DNA from: Pseudolabrys taiwanensis
GTDB lineage: Bacteria > Pseudomonadota > Alphaproteobacteria > Rhizobiales > Xanthobacteraceae
DNA length: 64,000 bases
Assembly (NCBI RefSeq): GCF_003367395.1
Contig: NZ_CP031417.1
Location: 4,985,501 to 5,049,500, forward strand
Direction: 5' to 3'
Shown piece by piece: positions 43,905-52,833 of this stretch (within the stretch, counting starts at the first letter, position 1; each line of letters starts with the position of its first letter). Made by a program: the position numbers and the translations under genes. The notes under the pieces were generated by a model. That model was not told the DNA's origin. It saw only the letters and a program-made list of their open reading frames with translations, and ran no database searches.

Positions 43905-44180
43905 ATGGCAATGGCCATGCTGTCTCCTGCCACGATCGAACTTGTCGGCGCAGCCGGCGCCACGCTCACGACATTGTGTTGGTTGCCGCAGGCGGTAAAG
44001 GTGATCCGCGACAAGGATACGCGCGCGCTGTCGCTGCCGGCCAATCTCGCCTTCACGCTCGGCGTCGCGCTGTGGCTCGTCTACGGCATCGCGCTCAACA
44101 ACTGGCCGCTGATCGGCTCGGAGAGCGTTACCTTGGCGCTGATGCTCACCATCGTGGCGACGAAGCTGCGGTACGGGTGA
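43905..44180 (+). CDS. SemiSWEET sugar transporter
   Basis: A 91-residue, three-helix membrane protein of the SWEET/PQ-loop superfamily. The PQ motif is in GATLTTLCWLPQAVKVIRDK, followed by DTRALSLPANLAFTLGVALW and a third helix. Works as a dimer moving sugars across the inner membrane. The exact start among clustered ATGs (43905, 43911, 43917) or GTG (43899) is unclear. Confidence 0.9.
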   Translation: MAMAMLSPATIELVGAAGATLTTLCWLPQAVKVIRDKDTRALSLPANLAFTLGVALWLVYGIALNNWPLIGSESVTLALMLTIVATKLRYG

Positions 44181-44420
44181 GGGGGGCTTGCGCCGATGTC
44201 GCCCGCATGCGCGGAGCGAAACGCGGGGCAGTCCGCAGATTTTGCGGCGTCATCGTCGGGTGGCGCTTTGCGCCGACCCGTTGATTCATCCGGGCTACTC
44301 ACTCTTCACCGGCCCGCGCCACAAACTCCGTTCATTCCCGCGCAAGCGGGAATCCAGCGCTGGGTCCCCGCTTCCGCGGGGACGAGCGGGATGTGAGTCG
44401 ATTCAGCTAAACTAAATACG
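44181..44420. other. Intergenic region with two tetraloop hairpins
   Basis: 240 bases, no gene. Two perfect 8-bp-stem hairpins lie at 44334-44353 (ATTCCCGC-GCAA-GCGGGAAT) and 44364-44383 (GTCCCCGC-TTCC-GCGGGGAC). They form one dispersed repeat between convergent genes. Confidence 0.65.
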
Positions 44421-45227
44421 CTACTGCCCGCCGCCGATGCCGACGAAGCCGCCGATCTTCCAGGCATTGCCTTCCTTCATGTAGCAGAGCTGGTCGTTGC
44501 CGATCGGGGCGATGCTGTCGGTCGAGACATAACCGATCTTGCCGTCCGGCGTGACGATGCGCAGGAAGGCGGTCGAGGCCGGCTTCTCCTCCGGCATCAC
44601 GCGTACGAAGGCCTGCCCGAGCTTGCCGGTCACCGGCGCATCGGCCGCGGCCTTCGCATGCACCTCGATGTTGGGCGAGACCGGATAGCCCCATTCGGCG
44701 ATGTCGGTCTGCGTCGCCTTGAGCAGCGCATCGAAGGCGACGCCGTCGAACTGCGGATCGGCCGGCGCGCAGACGACGCCCTTGCGCGGACCCGTCGGTC
44801 CGGCGGTCGGATCGTCGGCATAGCTCGCCAGCATGTCCCATCCCGCGCTGTCTTTGTTCGAAAGACCGAGCGCGGCGGCCAGATTGTCGATGCCGGACTT
44901 CTTGCTGTCGGCGCGGTCGCCGCTTTCGCCTTCCCAGAAGAAGCCCTTCGCCACCACCAGCGGCGCCAGCGCGGCGCGATCCTTTTTCTGCGCGGCGTCG
45001 GCGAGCTGCTTGCGCAAGGCGTCGAACGCCGGATCCTTCATCTCGGCCGGCGGCGTGAACGCCACTGCCTTGTAGGGCTTGGCCGGCGCGATTTGCGGCG
45101 CCTGCTGCTGCGGCGGCTGCGCTTGTTGTTGCGGCGCCTGGCCACGCGGCGCGGGCTGCGCCAAGGCGCCACTGGCACCGATCAACAGCAGGACGGCGGC
45201 CAAGCCCGCCGGGCGTGAAATGTGCAT
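44421..45227 (-). CDS. Exported protein with SH3-like C-terminal domain
   Basis: A 268-residue protein with a signal peptide (AAVLLLIGASGALAQ), then a Gln/Pro-rich linker (QAPQQQAQPPQQQAPQ), a helical middle (DPAFDALRKQLADAAQKKDR, KGFFWEGESGD) and a C-terminal beta domain (VRVMPEEKPASTAFLRIVTP, GKIGYVSTDSIAPIG) that reads like a bacterial SH3. Function unknown; periplasmic wall-associated role is inference. Confidence 0.75.
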   Translation of the reverse strand: MHISRPAGLAAVLLLIGASGALAQPAPRGQAPQQQAQPPQQQAPQIAPAKPYKAVAFTPPAEMKDPAFDALRKQLADAAQKKDRAALAPLVVAKGFFWEGESGDRADSKKSGIDNLAAALGLSNKDSAGWDMLASYADDPTAGPTGPRKGVVCAPADPQFDGVAFDALLKATQTDIAEWGYPVSPNIEVHAKAAADAPVTGKLGQAFVRVMPEEKPASTAFLRIVTPDGKIGYVSTDSIAPIGNDQLCYMKEGNAWKIGGFVGIGGGQ

Positions 45228-45624
45228 CGCGTCGCTCCCTCTTCCAAGCGGACGGGGCTTTGCGCAGGGCCCGATGCCGCGCCGCCATCATACCGCGCCG
45301 GCGGGCGGGGTGGCGGCCGTATCACACAATTTTGCAGGCCGCCGTTGCCCGGCGCGTCGCGGCTGCGCGCAAAAAACGAGCGGTCCCGTGCGGATCGCCG
45401 GCGGGACCGCCAAGAAGGGGCTACGCGGAACTGTTGAACGCAGTACCCGTTCTTGTTACCGCGCCGGTTTGACAGGCCGGTGACGGGATTCGCGCTGTGG
45501 ACAGGCTTCGATACGAAGAATTTATGCGGTCTCCGCGCGGCCGTTCTCCGTCGACAGGCGTTACGTCGCGTGCATACCATTCGACCGCCGCCGCCGATCG
45601 GCGCGTTGCCGGCCCGGAGACCGC
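45228..45624. other. Long leader/intergenic region before the anion transporter gene
   Basis: 397 bases with no supported protein gene. It contains a minus-strand terminator-like hairpin without an obvious gene (45371-45410) and the left arm of a hairpin that pairs with the start region of the transporter gene (45524-45626). Confidence 0.5.
45371..45410 (-). terminator. Orphan terminator-like hairpin
   Basis: On the minus strand, GCGGTCCCG (45410-45402) pairs with CGGGACCGC (45388-45380), and after TCG comes a run of six Ts (45376-45371). No minus-strand protein gene lies upstream within 200 bp, so it could end a small RNA or be a chance hairpin. Confidence 0.5.
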
Positions 45625-45626
45625 AT
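45524..45626 (+). promoter_or_regulatory. Leader hairpin covering RBS and start codon of the transporter gene
   Basis: ATGCGGTCTCCG (45524-45535) is the exact reverse complement of CGGAGACCGCAT (45615-45626). The right arm contains the GGAG ribosome binding site and the first two bases of the ATG at 45625. After a 3-base bulge the stem continues as GGCCG (45539-45543) with CGGCC (45610-45614). The structure should hide the start site in the mRNA and may control translation. Confidence 0.6.
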
Positions 45627-46845
45627 GCCCGATCTCATGACCGCGCTTGCGGTGCTGATCTTCCTGGCGACCTATACGGTCGTCGCGCTCGGCAAGATCC
45701 CGCTCTATCGCATCGACCGCGCCGGTGCCGCGCTGCTCGGCGGCAGCCTGATGGTGGCCGTCGGCGTGTTGTCGCTGGACGATGCCTACCGCGCCATCGA
45801 CCTCAACACGATCACGTTGCTGCTTGGCATGATGATCGTCGTCGCCAATCTGCGCGTGTCTGGCTTCTTCCGGCTGGTCAATGGCTGGATCGTCACCCAT
45901 GTCCGCCATCCGCTCGGTCTCTTGACGGCGGTGGTGCTGGCATCCGGCCTGTTGTCGGCGTTCCTGGTGAACGACACAATCTGCCTCGTGCTGACGCCGC
46001 TGGTGCTCGACGTCGTCGCCCGGCTCAAGCGCAATCCGCTGCCTTATCTGCTGGCGATCGCCATGTCGTCCAACATCGGCAGCGTCGCGACCATCACCGG
46101 CAATCCGCAGAACATCATCATCGGCAGTCTGTCGGGCATCCCCTACAGCACCTTCACCGCCACGCTGGCGCTGGTTGCCGCTTTCGGCCTCGTCGTCACC
46201 TGGCTCCTGATCGCCGCCGTCTATCGCCGCGAATTCTTCAACGGCGCGTCGCTGCCGCAGGAGACGGTGGAGGCGCAGGTGCATAAGCCGCTCATGATCA
46301 AATGCGTGCTGGTCGTCGCGGTCATGATCGCGCTGTTCTTCCTCGGCCAGCCGGTCGCCAAGGTTGCGATCGTCGGCGGCGCCTTCCTCCTGCTGACGCG
46401 CCGCGTCAGTCCGCACAAGATCTATCAGGAGATCGACTGGCCGCTGCTCGTGATGTTCGTCGGGCTGTTCGTGGTCGTCGCCGGCCTCGAGAAGACGGCG
46501 ATCGCGCCGAACCTGCCGGCCTTGCTCGGCAGTCTGCATCTCGACAACGTCGTGTGGCTCGGCACCGCGACGGCGGTGCTCTCCAACATCGTCAGCAACG
46601 TACCGGCGGTCCTGGTGCTCAAGCCCTTCATCGTCGAATTGCAGGATCCGCAGCGCGCCTGGCTGATCGTCGCGATGACCTCGACGCTCGCCGGCAACTT
46701 CACTTTGGTCGGTTCGGTCGCCAACCTCATCGTCGCGCAGCGGGCCAAGGCGCGCGGCGTCGAGCTCGACTTCTGGTCCTACTTCGTGATCGGCGCGCCG
46801 CTGACGATCATCACCATCGCCGCCGGTCTGTTCTGGCTGATGTGA
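45625..46845 (+). CDS. ArsB/NhaD- or DASS-type anion transporter
   Basis: A 406-residue inner-membrane protein of the ion transporter superfamily, with about 11 hydrophobic helices. Two SNT-like re-entrant segments: NIGSVATITGNPQNIIIG in the first half and STLAGNFTLVGSVANLIV in the second. The start region FLATYTVVALGKIPLYRIDR is typical of this group. Substrate may be a carboxylate, arsenite or sodium/proton; sequence alone does not decide. Translation may be controlled by the leader hairpin. The MFS gene follows after 10 bp. Confidence 0.88.
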   Translation: MPDLMTALAVLIFLATYTVVALGKIPLYRIDRAGAALLGGSLMVAVGVLSLDDAYRAIDLNTITLLLGMMIVVANLRVSGFFRLVNGWIVTHVRHPLGLLTAVVLASGLLSAFLVNDTICLVLTPLVLDVVARLKRNPLPYLLAIAMSSNIGSVATITGNPQNIIIGSLSGIPYSTFTATLALVAAFGLVVTWLLIAAVYRREFFNGASLPQETVEAQVHKPLMIKCVLVVAVMIALFFLGQPVAKVAIVGGAFLLLTRRVSPHKIYQEIDWPLLVMFVGLFVVVAGLEKTAIAPNLPALLGSLHLDNVVWLGTATAVLSNIVSNVPAVLVLKPFIVELQDPQRAWLIVAMTSTLAGNFTLVGSVANLIVAQRAKARGVELDFWSYFVIGAPLTIITIAAGLFWLM

Positions 46846-46855
46846 GCCCGCCCAC

Positions 46856-48055
46856 ATGAACAGCTCGCTCGCCGCCCTCAGCGCCGTCAACTTCTTCGTG
46901 GCGGATGTTGCCGATGGCTGGGGGCCGTTCCTCGGCGTCTATCTGCAGCAGCAGCGTTGGACGCCGGGCCAGATCGGGCTGGCGATGACCATTGGCGGCT
47001 TCGCCGGCATGCTGGCGACGGCGCCGCTCGGCGCGCTGGTCGATCATATTCGCGCCAAGCGCCTGCTGGTGGTCGTCGGCGCGTTGGCGATTGTGTTCGC
47101 GTCGTTCGCGGTGTTCACCACGACGGGCTTCGTCGCGGTCACGTCGACGCAGATCGTCACCGGGATCGCGGCGGCGGCGATCGGGCCGGCGCTCTCGGCG
47201 ATCACGCTCGGTCTTGTCGGCCAGGCGGGCTTCGCCCGCCAGAATGGCCGCAATCAGGCGTACAATCACGCCGGCAACGTGGTGTCCGCTGCTCTGGCCG
47301 GCGCTTTCGGTTATTGGCTCGGTTTCGGCGCCGTGTTCGCGGTGATGGCTGCGATGGCCGTGACGTCGGTGATCGCGCTCGCCTGGATCGACCCGCGCCA
47401 CATCGACTACCGCGCCGCGCGCGGGCTGGCGCAGGAGACGGAAAGCGCCGCCTCGGCGTGGTCGGTGCTCGTCACCTGCAAGCCGCTGCTCGTGCTCGCC
47501 GCGACGCTGCTGCTGTTTCATCTCGGCAACGCGGCGATGCTGCCCTTGCTCGGCCAGTCGCTGGTGGCGCAGGGCGCGGGCGACGGCAGCGCCTTCACCG
47601 GGGCCACCATCGTGATCGCGCAATTGACGATGGTGCCGATGGCCTTGCTCGCGGCGCGGCTCGCCGACACGCGCGGCTACTGGCTGGTGTTCTGGCTCGC
47701 GCTGCTCGCTTTGCCTATTCGCGGCTTGATCGCGGCTTACGCCACGGGCCCGTCCGGGCTCGTGCCGGTGCAGATCCTGGACGGCGTCGGTGCCGGCCTG
47801 CTGAGCGTCGCGGTGCCGGGGCTGGTCGCGCGCATTCTCGAAGGGACCGGCCATATCAATGCCGGGCTCGGCGCGGTGATGACCATGCAGGGTATCGGCG
47901 CCAGCCTGAGCACAGCGGTGGCCGGCTCCGTGGCGGACGCTTTCGGCTATTCGACCGCCTTCCTTGCCTTGGGCGCGATCGCTTTGCTGGCGCTCGCGCT
48001 GTGGATGGCGACGCGCCGGATCACCGTCGCGGCCGACCGCATACGCCCGAGTTGA
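46856..48055 (+). CDS. MFS transporter
   Basis: A 399-residue, 12-helix major-facilitator protein. It has the N-terminal VNFFVADVADGWGPFLGVYL, the loop 2-3 region APLGALVDHIRAKRLLVVVG (motif A-like), and HLGNAAMLPLLGQ at the start of the second half, as in a subgroup of bacterial MFS proteins often placed near oxidoreductase genes. Likely co-transcribed with the upstream anion transporter. Substrate unknown. Confidence 0.9.
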   Translation: MNSSLAALSAVNFFVADVADGWGPFLGVYLQQQRWTPGQIGLAMTIGGFAGMLATAPLGALVDHIRAKRLLVVVGALAIVFASFAVFTTTGFVAVTSTQIVTGIAAAAIGPALSAITLGLVGQAGFARQNGRNQAYNHAGNVVSAALAGAFGYWLGFGAVFAVMAAMAVTSVIALAWIDPRHIDYRAARGLAQETESAASAWSVLVTCKPLLVLAATLLLFHLGNAAMLPLLGQSLVAQGAGDGSAFTGATIVIAQLTMVPMALLAARLADTRGYWLVFWLALLALPIRGLIAAYATGPSGLVPVQILDGVGAGLLSVAVPGLVARILEGTGHINAGLGAVMTMQGIGASLSTAVAGSVADAFGYSTAFLALGAIALLALALWMATRRITVAADRIRPS

Positions 48056-48061
48056 AGCGGA

Positions 48062-49192
48062 TCAGCGCTGCGCCGGCACCATGCGCAAGATGCGGCCGGC
48101 GCTGTTGTCGGTGAGCAAGTAGAGCGCGCCGTCCGGCCCCTGGCGCACGTCGCGGATGCGCTCGGCGAGATCCTGCAACATGCGCTCTTCCTTCGCCGGC
48201 TTGCCGTCCTTCATCGCGAGCCGCGACACCAGTGCGAATTTCAGCGCGCCGTTGAACAGGCTGCCCTTCCACGCCGGAAACAGATCGCCGGTGTAGAAGG
48301 CCATGCCCGACGGCGCGATCGACGGCGTCCAATGCCAGATCGGATCGGTGACACCGTCCATGTGCGCCTTGCCGGTGCCGACCGGCGTGCCGTCGTAGTT
48401 GCGGCCGAAGCTGACCTGCGGCCAGCCGTAATTGGCGCCTTTGACCATGATGTTGATCTCGTCGCCGCCCATCGGCCCGTGTTCCTGCTCCCACACTTGG
48501 CCGTTGGCGGGATTGAAGGCGAGGCCTTGCGCGTTGCGCAGGCCATAGGCCCAGATCTCCGGCAGCGCGTTCGGCTTGCCAACGAAGGGATTGTCGGCGG
48601 GCGCTTTGCCGTCCGGTGTGATGCGCACGATCTTGCCGATGTGATTGTCGAGCGTCTGCGCGTCTTCCTTAGGCGCGAAGTGGTCGCCCAAAGTGACGAA
48701 CAGATTGCCGTCGGGTGCCTGCGCCATGCGGCAGCCGATATTGAGGCCGGTCGACGGTGGCCCTTTCTGATGGAAGATCGGTGTGACGTCGGCGAGACGG
48801 GGCGTCGCGCTCTGCTCGAGCCGGGCCCGCGCGACGGCGATACGGCCGCCGCCCGATACGGCTTCGGCGTAGCAGAAGAAGATCGTGCCAGATTGCGCGA
48901 AATCGCGCGCCAGGATCACGTCCATCAGCCCCGCCTGCGAACGGGCGAACACTTTCGGCACGCCTTCCAGCGCCGGCGACAAAGCGCCGTCGCGCGCGAC
49001 GATACGCAGGCGGCCGGGCCGCTCGGTCACCAGCATGCGGCCATCGGGCAGGAAGGCGAGGGACCAGGGATGGTCGAGGCCGCGCGCCACGGTCTCGACG
49101 CGCACCTGGCCGGCGGACGTGTCGAACGTCGGATCGGCCGCCTGCGCGGCGGTCGACAGCAGGGCGAGTATCAAAGCCGCGGCAAGTCGCAT
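48062..49192 (-). CDS. PQQ-type soluble sugar (aldose/sorbosone) dehydrogenase
   Basis: A 376-residue exported six-bladed beta-propeller of the YliI/Asd family (soluble glucose dehydrogenase fold). Signal peptide ALILALLSTAAQAAD. Family marks: VARGLDHPWSLAFLPDGRML, TERPGRLRI, GGRIAVARARL, GCRMAQAPDGNLFVTLGDH and WEQEHGPMGGDEIN. In this family PQQ and calcium are cofactors; sugars are oxidised in the periplasm. ATG at 49192 has GGGGAG upstream. Convergent with the MFS gene. Confidence 0.92.
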   Translation of the reverse strand: MRLAAALILALLSTAAQAADPTFDTSAGQVRVETVARGLDHPWSLAFLPDGRMLVTERPGRLRIVARDGALSPALEGVPKVFARSQAGLMDVILARDFAQSGTIFFCYAEAVSGGGRIAVARARLEQSATPRLADVTPIFHQKGPPSTGLNIGCRMAQAPDGNLFVTLGDHFAPKEDAQTLDNHIGKIVRITPDGKAPADNPFVGKPNALPEIWAYGLRNAQGLAFNPANGQVWEQEHGPMGGDEINIMVKGANYGWPQVSFGRNYDGTPVGTGKAHMDGVTDPIWHWTPSIAPSGMAFYTGDLFPAWKGSLFNGALKFALVSRLAMKDGKPAKEERMLQDLAERIRDVRQGPDGALYLLTDNSAGRILRMVPAQR

Positions 49193-49248
49193 GGATGGGC
49201 TCCCCAGCGTCAACGATAGCACGCCGGGAGCGTTCCTTTGACGGCGGC

Positions 49249-49539
49249 TCAGGGCTTGCGGGAGCGGTGACCCGGCAGCGTGAGCGCGCTCAGGCCGCCC
49301 ATCAGCACGAAAGCCAATCCGAGCACCAGGGCGATGGCGAACAGGCTGCCTTCGTTATCGATGATGGTGCCGGCGTCGGCGCGGGCGATGCCGACCGATA
49401 CCACGGTGACGGCGATCACCGTGCAGATGGTCAGCACGATGGTGGTGACGAGTGCGGCGAGCGTGGCCGTGTAACGCTCGCGGCCGAGAACACGGTCGGT
49501 GGGAGGTGAGAAGCCGGGCTTTTCAATGTGCTTTGACAT
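49249..49539 (-). CDS. Small two-span membrane protein
   Basis: A 96-residue protein with two hydrophobic helices (TLAALVTTIVLTICTVIAVTV and SLFAIALVLGLAFVLMGGLSAL). The N- and C-termini are short and charged. The start at 49539 gives MSKHIEKPG; its ribosome binding site is weak. Function unknown. It lies 56 bp upstream of the sugar dehydrogenase gene on the same strand. Confidence 0.65.
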   Translation of the reverse strand: MSKHIEKPGFSPPTDRVLGRERYTATLAALVTTIVLTICTVIAVTVVSVGIARADAGTIIDNEGSLFAIALVLGLAFVLMGGLSALTLPGHRSRKP

Positions 49540-49690
49540 GGTGGAGCCGGAAAAGTGCGCTTGCTTACAAGAACGCAAAAATCCGGGCATGGTTTCGTCG
49601 CGATTAAGGCGGCCAAAAAGATTAACGGCGGCGTTTTCGTGACTTTGGTTAACGAGAGGTAAAAGGCGGGGGCGCCGCCCTCTCTCTACG

Positions 49691-50326
49691 CTACTGCGCG
49701 GCCACGATCAGCGGCTCCTGCTGCTCGTCCATCGGTATGTAACCGGGCTCGGCCTCGACTCGCGCCAGCCAGTCGCGGATGGCGGGAAAGCGCGAAAGGT
49801 CGAAGTCGCAGGACTCGGCGACGTGCGTGTAAGCGTAGAGCGCGATGTCGGCGATGGTGAAATGGCCGGCGACGAAATAGCGATTCGTCGTGAGATGATT
49901 TTCCATCACGCCGAGCGCGCGATGGCCGTTCTCCATCCAATCCTCCAACGCGTGTTGCTGCAACTCGCGCCCGCCCTTGATCAGGCACAGCCAGAAATAG
50001 GCGGCGCCGATATTGGGCTCGAGGCTGTGCTGTTCGAAGAACATCCACTGCAACGCCTGCGCGCGCTCGATGCGGTCCTCCGGCGCGAGCCGCGTGCCGC
50101 CGGCGACGTACCAGAGAATCGCATTTGATTCGGCGAGATGGCGGCCGGGCGCGACCTCGAGGAGCGGCACCTGTCCGCTCGGATTCATCGTCAGGAATTC
50201 CGGCGTGCGGCTTTCGCCCTGCAGGATGTCGACCTCGACTTGCTTATACGGAATGCCGAGTCGGGCCAGCGCAAGGCGGACCTTGTAACTGTTGCCGGAG
50301 CGCTGCATCGAGTAGAGCGTGTACAT
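49691..50326 (-). CDS. Glutathione S-transferase
   Basis: A 211-residue GST. N-terminal domain: LYSMQRSGNSYKVRLALARL (active-site Ser region), QVPLLEV with the cis-Pro, and LAESNAILWYVA. C-terminal helical domain includes RYFVAGHFTIADIALYAY with the N-capping Ser/Thr-Asp box. Acts as a cytoplasmic dimer on glutathione conjugation or reduction; substrate unknown. Distinct subgroup from the GST at 42878. Confidence 0.93.
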   Translation of the reverse strand: MYTLYSMQRSGNSYKVRLALARLGIPYKQVEVDILQGESRTPEFLTMNPSGQVPLLEVAPGRHLAESNAILWYVAGGTRLAPEDRIERAQALQWMFFEQHSLEPNIGAAYFWLCLIKGGRELQQHALEDWMENGHRALGVMENHLTTNRYFVAGHFTIADIALYAYTHVAESCDFDLSRFPAIRDWLARVEAEPGYIPMDEQQEPLIVAAQ

Positions 50327-50550
50327 GCCATTCTTCCGTCGCGCATGATCTCATGCTGAGGTCATATGATCCTAGCCGATATCGTGTGGTCTCGCCCCCG
50401 AAGCAAGTGCGCGGATAGGGCCCGTAAAGTCCGGCAATAGCAAGGCCACGGAACGCATCCGCATAAGCAGAGCATAAAAACGTCTTCACACATGCGTGTG
50501 TGTAACGCGTAGCCTTTCGCAATGCCGCTATGATCGAAATTATTCCAAGT

Positions 50551-51369
50551 CTATTCCGCGGCGACACGGTGCGCGCGCGCGTATTCGCGCAACGCGTCGT
50601 CTTCCGCGGGTACGATCGGTGTGAAGTCGCGATGGGCGATGAACGCCGGACGGGTGAACTTCGTGATGTGGTTGGAGACCGCGCAGAGCGTGAGATAGAC
50701 GATCTTGCGCGGGTAGGGGGTAATATTGGGCGGCGACGCGTGCACGAGATTGCCGTGGAACATGAGCACCGAGCCCGGCTTGCCCGTCGGCGCGACGATG
50801 CCGACGCCGCTGCCATCGGCGGCGGCGGATGCGAGTTTCGTCACGGTGTCCTTGTCGAGCGTCCATAGCGGATAGGATGTCGTCGATTTGTCATGACCGG
50901 CATCGAAGACGCCTTGCTTATGGCTCTTCGGAATGAGCAGCAGCGGTCCGTTGATCGGCATGACTTCGTCGAGGAACACGGCGATGTTCATCGCGCGCGG
51001 CGCGGGCATGCCGTCGTCGCGCTGCCACGTGCCGTAGTCCTGATGCCACTGCCACACGTCGCCTTCGAACGCGGCCTTGGCGTTCAGCTTGAACTGATGG
51101 ACATACACGTCCTCGCCGAACAATTGCCGCAGCGGTTCGATCAGACGCGGATGGCGGGCGAGCAGTTCGAACACCGGACTGAACGTATGCGCGGCGAAGG
51201 CCGTGCGCGGCGCGCCGGTTTTCTCGCGCCAGACTTCGGGGCGATCGAGCTTGAGGATGTTGTCGGCTTCAGCGCGCAGAAGCGCGATCTCGTCTTCGCT
51301 GAAGCAGTTCGGAAAGAAGATGTAGCCTTGCTCGTCGAATGTGGCGAGTTGTTCGGCGGAAAGCTTCAT
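50551..51369 (-). CDS. Phytanoyl-CoA dioxygenase (PhyH) family oxygenase
   Basis: A 272-residue Fe(II)/2-oxoglutarate dioxygenase of the PhyH/EctD group. Metal ligands: WQWHQDYGTW (His-x-Asp) near residues 122-131 and the distal His in FHGNLVHASPPN; the 2-oxoglutarate Arg region follows (YPRKIVYLTLCAV). ATG at 51369 has GGGAGG upstream; GTG at 51378 is less likely. Substrate unknown; ectoine hydroxylase and other small-molecule hydroxylases share this layout. Confidence 0.92.
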   Translation of the reverse strand: MKLSAEQLATFDEQGYIFFPNCFSEDEIALLRAEADNILKLDRPEVWREKTGAPRTAFAAHTFSPVFELLARHPRLIEPLRQLFGEDVYVHQFKLNAKAAFEGDVWQWHQDYGTWQRDDGMPAPRAMNIAVFLDEVMPINGPLLLIPKSHKQGVFDAGHDKSTTSYPLWTLDKDTVTKLASAAADGSGVGIVAPTGKPGSVLMFHGNLVHASPPNITPYPRKIVYLTLCAVSNHITKFTRPAFIAHRDFTPIVPAEDDALREYARAHRVAAE

Positions 51370-51426
51370 AGCGCGCACCTCCCTGCTGAAGTGGCGGCCG
51401 GTGGTCCGGCTCTTTGACTCCTTATT

Positions 51427-52791
51427 CTAAGGCTCGACGCGCAAAACGCCACTGGCTCGCGCGACGGATGTCTCGTTCATGGCGCGGCGCAGCAAAAGCA
51501 GGAAGCAGAGCAGCATCAAAGGAACAGCGAGCGGGATCAGCGTCGCCTGCGCCAGCGGGCGCGCGATGATCGGCGCGAGCCACAGCGCGGCGAGCACGGT
51601 TTTCTCATAGGGTGCGAAGCCGCGCGTCAGACCGTCGCCCGCGAGATAGGCGATGGCCGGCGCGAGCACCATCAAGTCGTAGTCGAGCGAGTAGGGCGTC
51701 GCGAGGATCGTGGCGATGGCGAGCGCGGCGGCTTTCAACGCGAAGCTGGCGCGGCTGCGCCACAGCCAGACGATCGCGACGGCGGCCGCCAGCGTGACGA
51801 GCCCCTGCGCGGCGTAGGCGAGATCGATACCGCCGCCCCACATGCGCGCCCAGGAGAACACACTCTGGATCTTCTGCCAGCCGGTATCGCCCTGTTCCAA
51901 CACCACGGTGCGGGTGAAGTGCATGGAGGCCAAGAAGGCGGTCCAGACCTCGGTGCCGAAGGCGAGCGTGACGGCGAGCGCCAGCGCGATCACGGTGGCC
52001 GCCGCGGCGAACACGGTGCGCCAATAGCCGCCGGCGATCAGCGCCAGCGGGATCAGCACGCCGAACTGCGGCTTGTAGGCGATGAGGCCGAACAGGATGC
52101 CGGCGAGGAGCGGCCGCGTGTTCAGCGTCACGAGCGCGCCGCCCATCAGCGCGGCGGTGAGAAAGCCGTTGTGGCCGTGGCCGAGGTTCACGAACACGGC
52201 CGGGTAGGCGAGCGCGAGAAGCAGCCAAAGGCTTTTTATCCCTCCCCTGAAAGGGGAGCGTGGCGCGCGCACCGCGCCGGGTGGGGTGGCTTCGGCGGGC
52301 CCTGAATCGCCCCCACCCGGCCAGCTTCGCTGGCCACCCTCCCCCGCAAGCGGGGGAGGGATAAGAGCACCCAGGATTGCCCGTATCGCCAGCACATACA
52401 GCACCAGCGTCACGCCCTGCCATATCAGCAACGCCAGGCCGTAGGGCATCAGCGCCAGCAGCGCCGCGAGGCCGAGGAAGAAGGGCGGGTAGTGCCAGCC
52501 ATAAAACGGCGTGTTTTGGCCGAAGATCGCCTGTTCGCGGGCGTATTGCCGCTGCGGGTCGAACGGCACGGCAGGCTGGCCTTCCAGCACATAGGTGCCG
52601 GCGGCATAGACGTTGGAGAAATCGGTGCCGAGAGGCCGGCCGAAGCGGTCGTTCGGGCCGTTGCCGGTGGTGACGAGAAAGACGGCGGCGATCAAACAGA
52701 AGGCGAGCAGCATCCCCGCCACCAGCCGCATGCGTTCGGTGGTGACCCAGGCGCCCGAGCGCAGACCTGCGAGAAAAGCGCCTTTTTGCAT
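51427..52791 (-). CDS. GT87-type (DUF2029) membrane glycosyltransferase with an in-frame palindrome insert
   Basis: A 454-residue polytopic membrane protein of the glycosyltransferase 87 / DUF2029 family (polyprenol-phosphate-sugar dependent). Family marks: GTDFSNVYAAGTYVLEGQP, YGWHYPPFFLGLAALLALMP and LALAYPAVFVNLGHGHNGF. Between ILGAL and KSLWLLLALAYP the protein carries about 44 residues (PPPLAGEGGQRSWPGGGDSG ... RSPFRGG) encoded by a palindromic repeat element; the rest of the family lacks such a segment to my knowledge. The sugar and acceptor are unknown. Confidence 0.85.
   Translation of the reverse strand: MQKGAFLAGLRSGAWVTTERMRLVAGMLLAFCLIAAVFLVTTGNGPNDRFGRPLGTDFSNVYAAGTYVLEGQPAVPFDPQRQYAREQAIFGQNTPFYGWHYPPFFLGLAALLALMPYGLALLIWQGVTLVLYVLAIRAILGALIPPPLAGEGGQRSWPGGGDSGPAEATPPGAVRAPRSPFRGGIKSLWLLLALAYPAVFVNLGHGHNGFLTAALMGGALVTLNTRPLLAGILFGLIAYKPQFGVLIPLALIAGGYWRTVFAAAATVIALALAVTLAFGTEVWTAFLASMHFTRTVVLEQGDTGWQKIQSVFSWARMWGGGIDLAYAAQGLVTLAAAVAIVWLWRSRASFALKAAALAIATILATPYSLDYDLMVLAPAIAYLAGDGLTRGFAPYEKTVLAALWLAPIIARPLAQATLIPLAVPLMLLCFLLLLRRAMNETSVARASGVLRVEP
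52237..52363. repeat. Palindromic element inside the GT87 coding sequence
   Basis: 127 bp bounded by exact inverted termini TATCCCTCCCC and GGGGAGGGATA. Inside are stems GGCCAGC-TTC-GCTGGCC and CCCTCCCCCGC-AA-GCGGGGGAGGG. The right 42 bp match the element in uvrB. The reading frame stays open through it. Confidence 0.8.
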
Positions 52792-52833
52792 GCCCGGATC
52801 TCTACGCGCCGACGCTTAAGAGAGCGTTTGCGG

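Noticed and set aside
45421..46890. A 489-codon minus-strand frame opposite the anion transporter
   Set aside because: Antisense of a clear polytopic membrane protein gene; product is Asp/Gln/Arg-rich without a domain.
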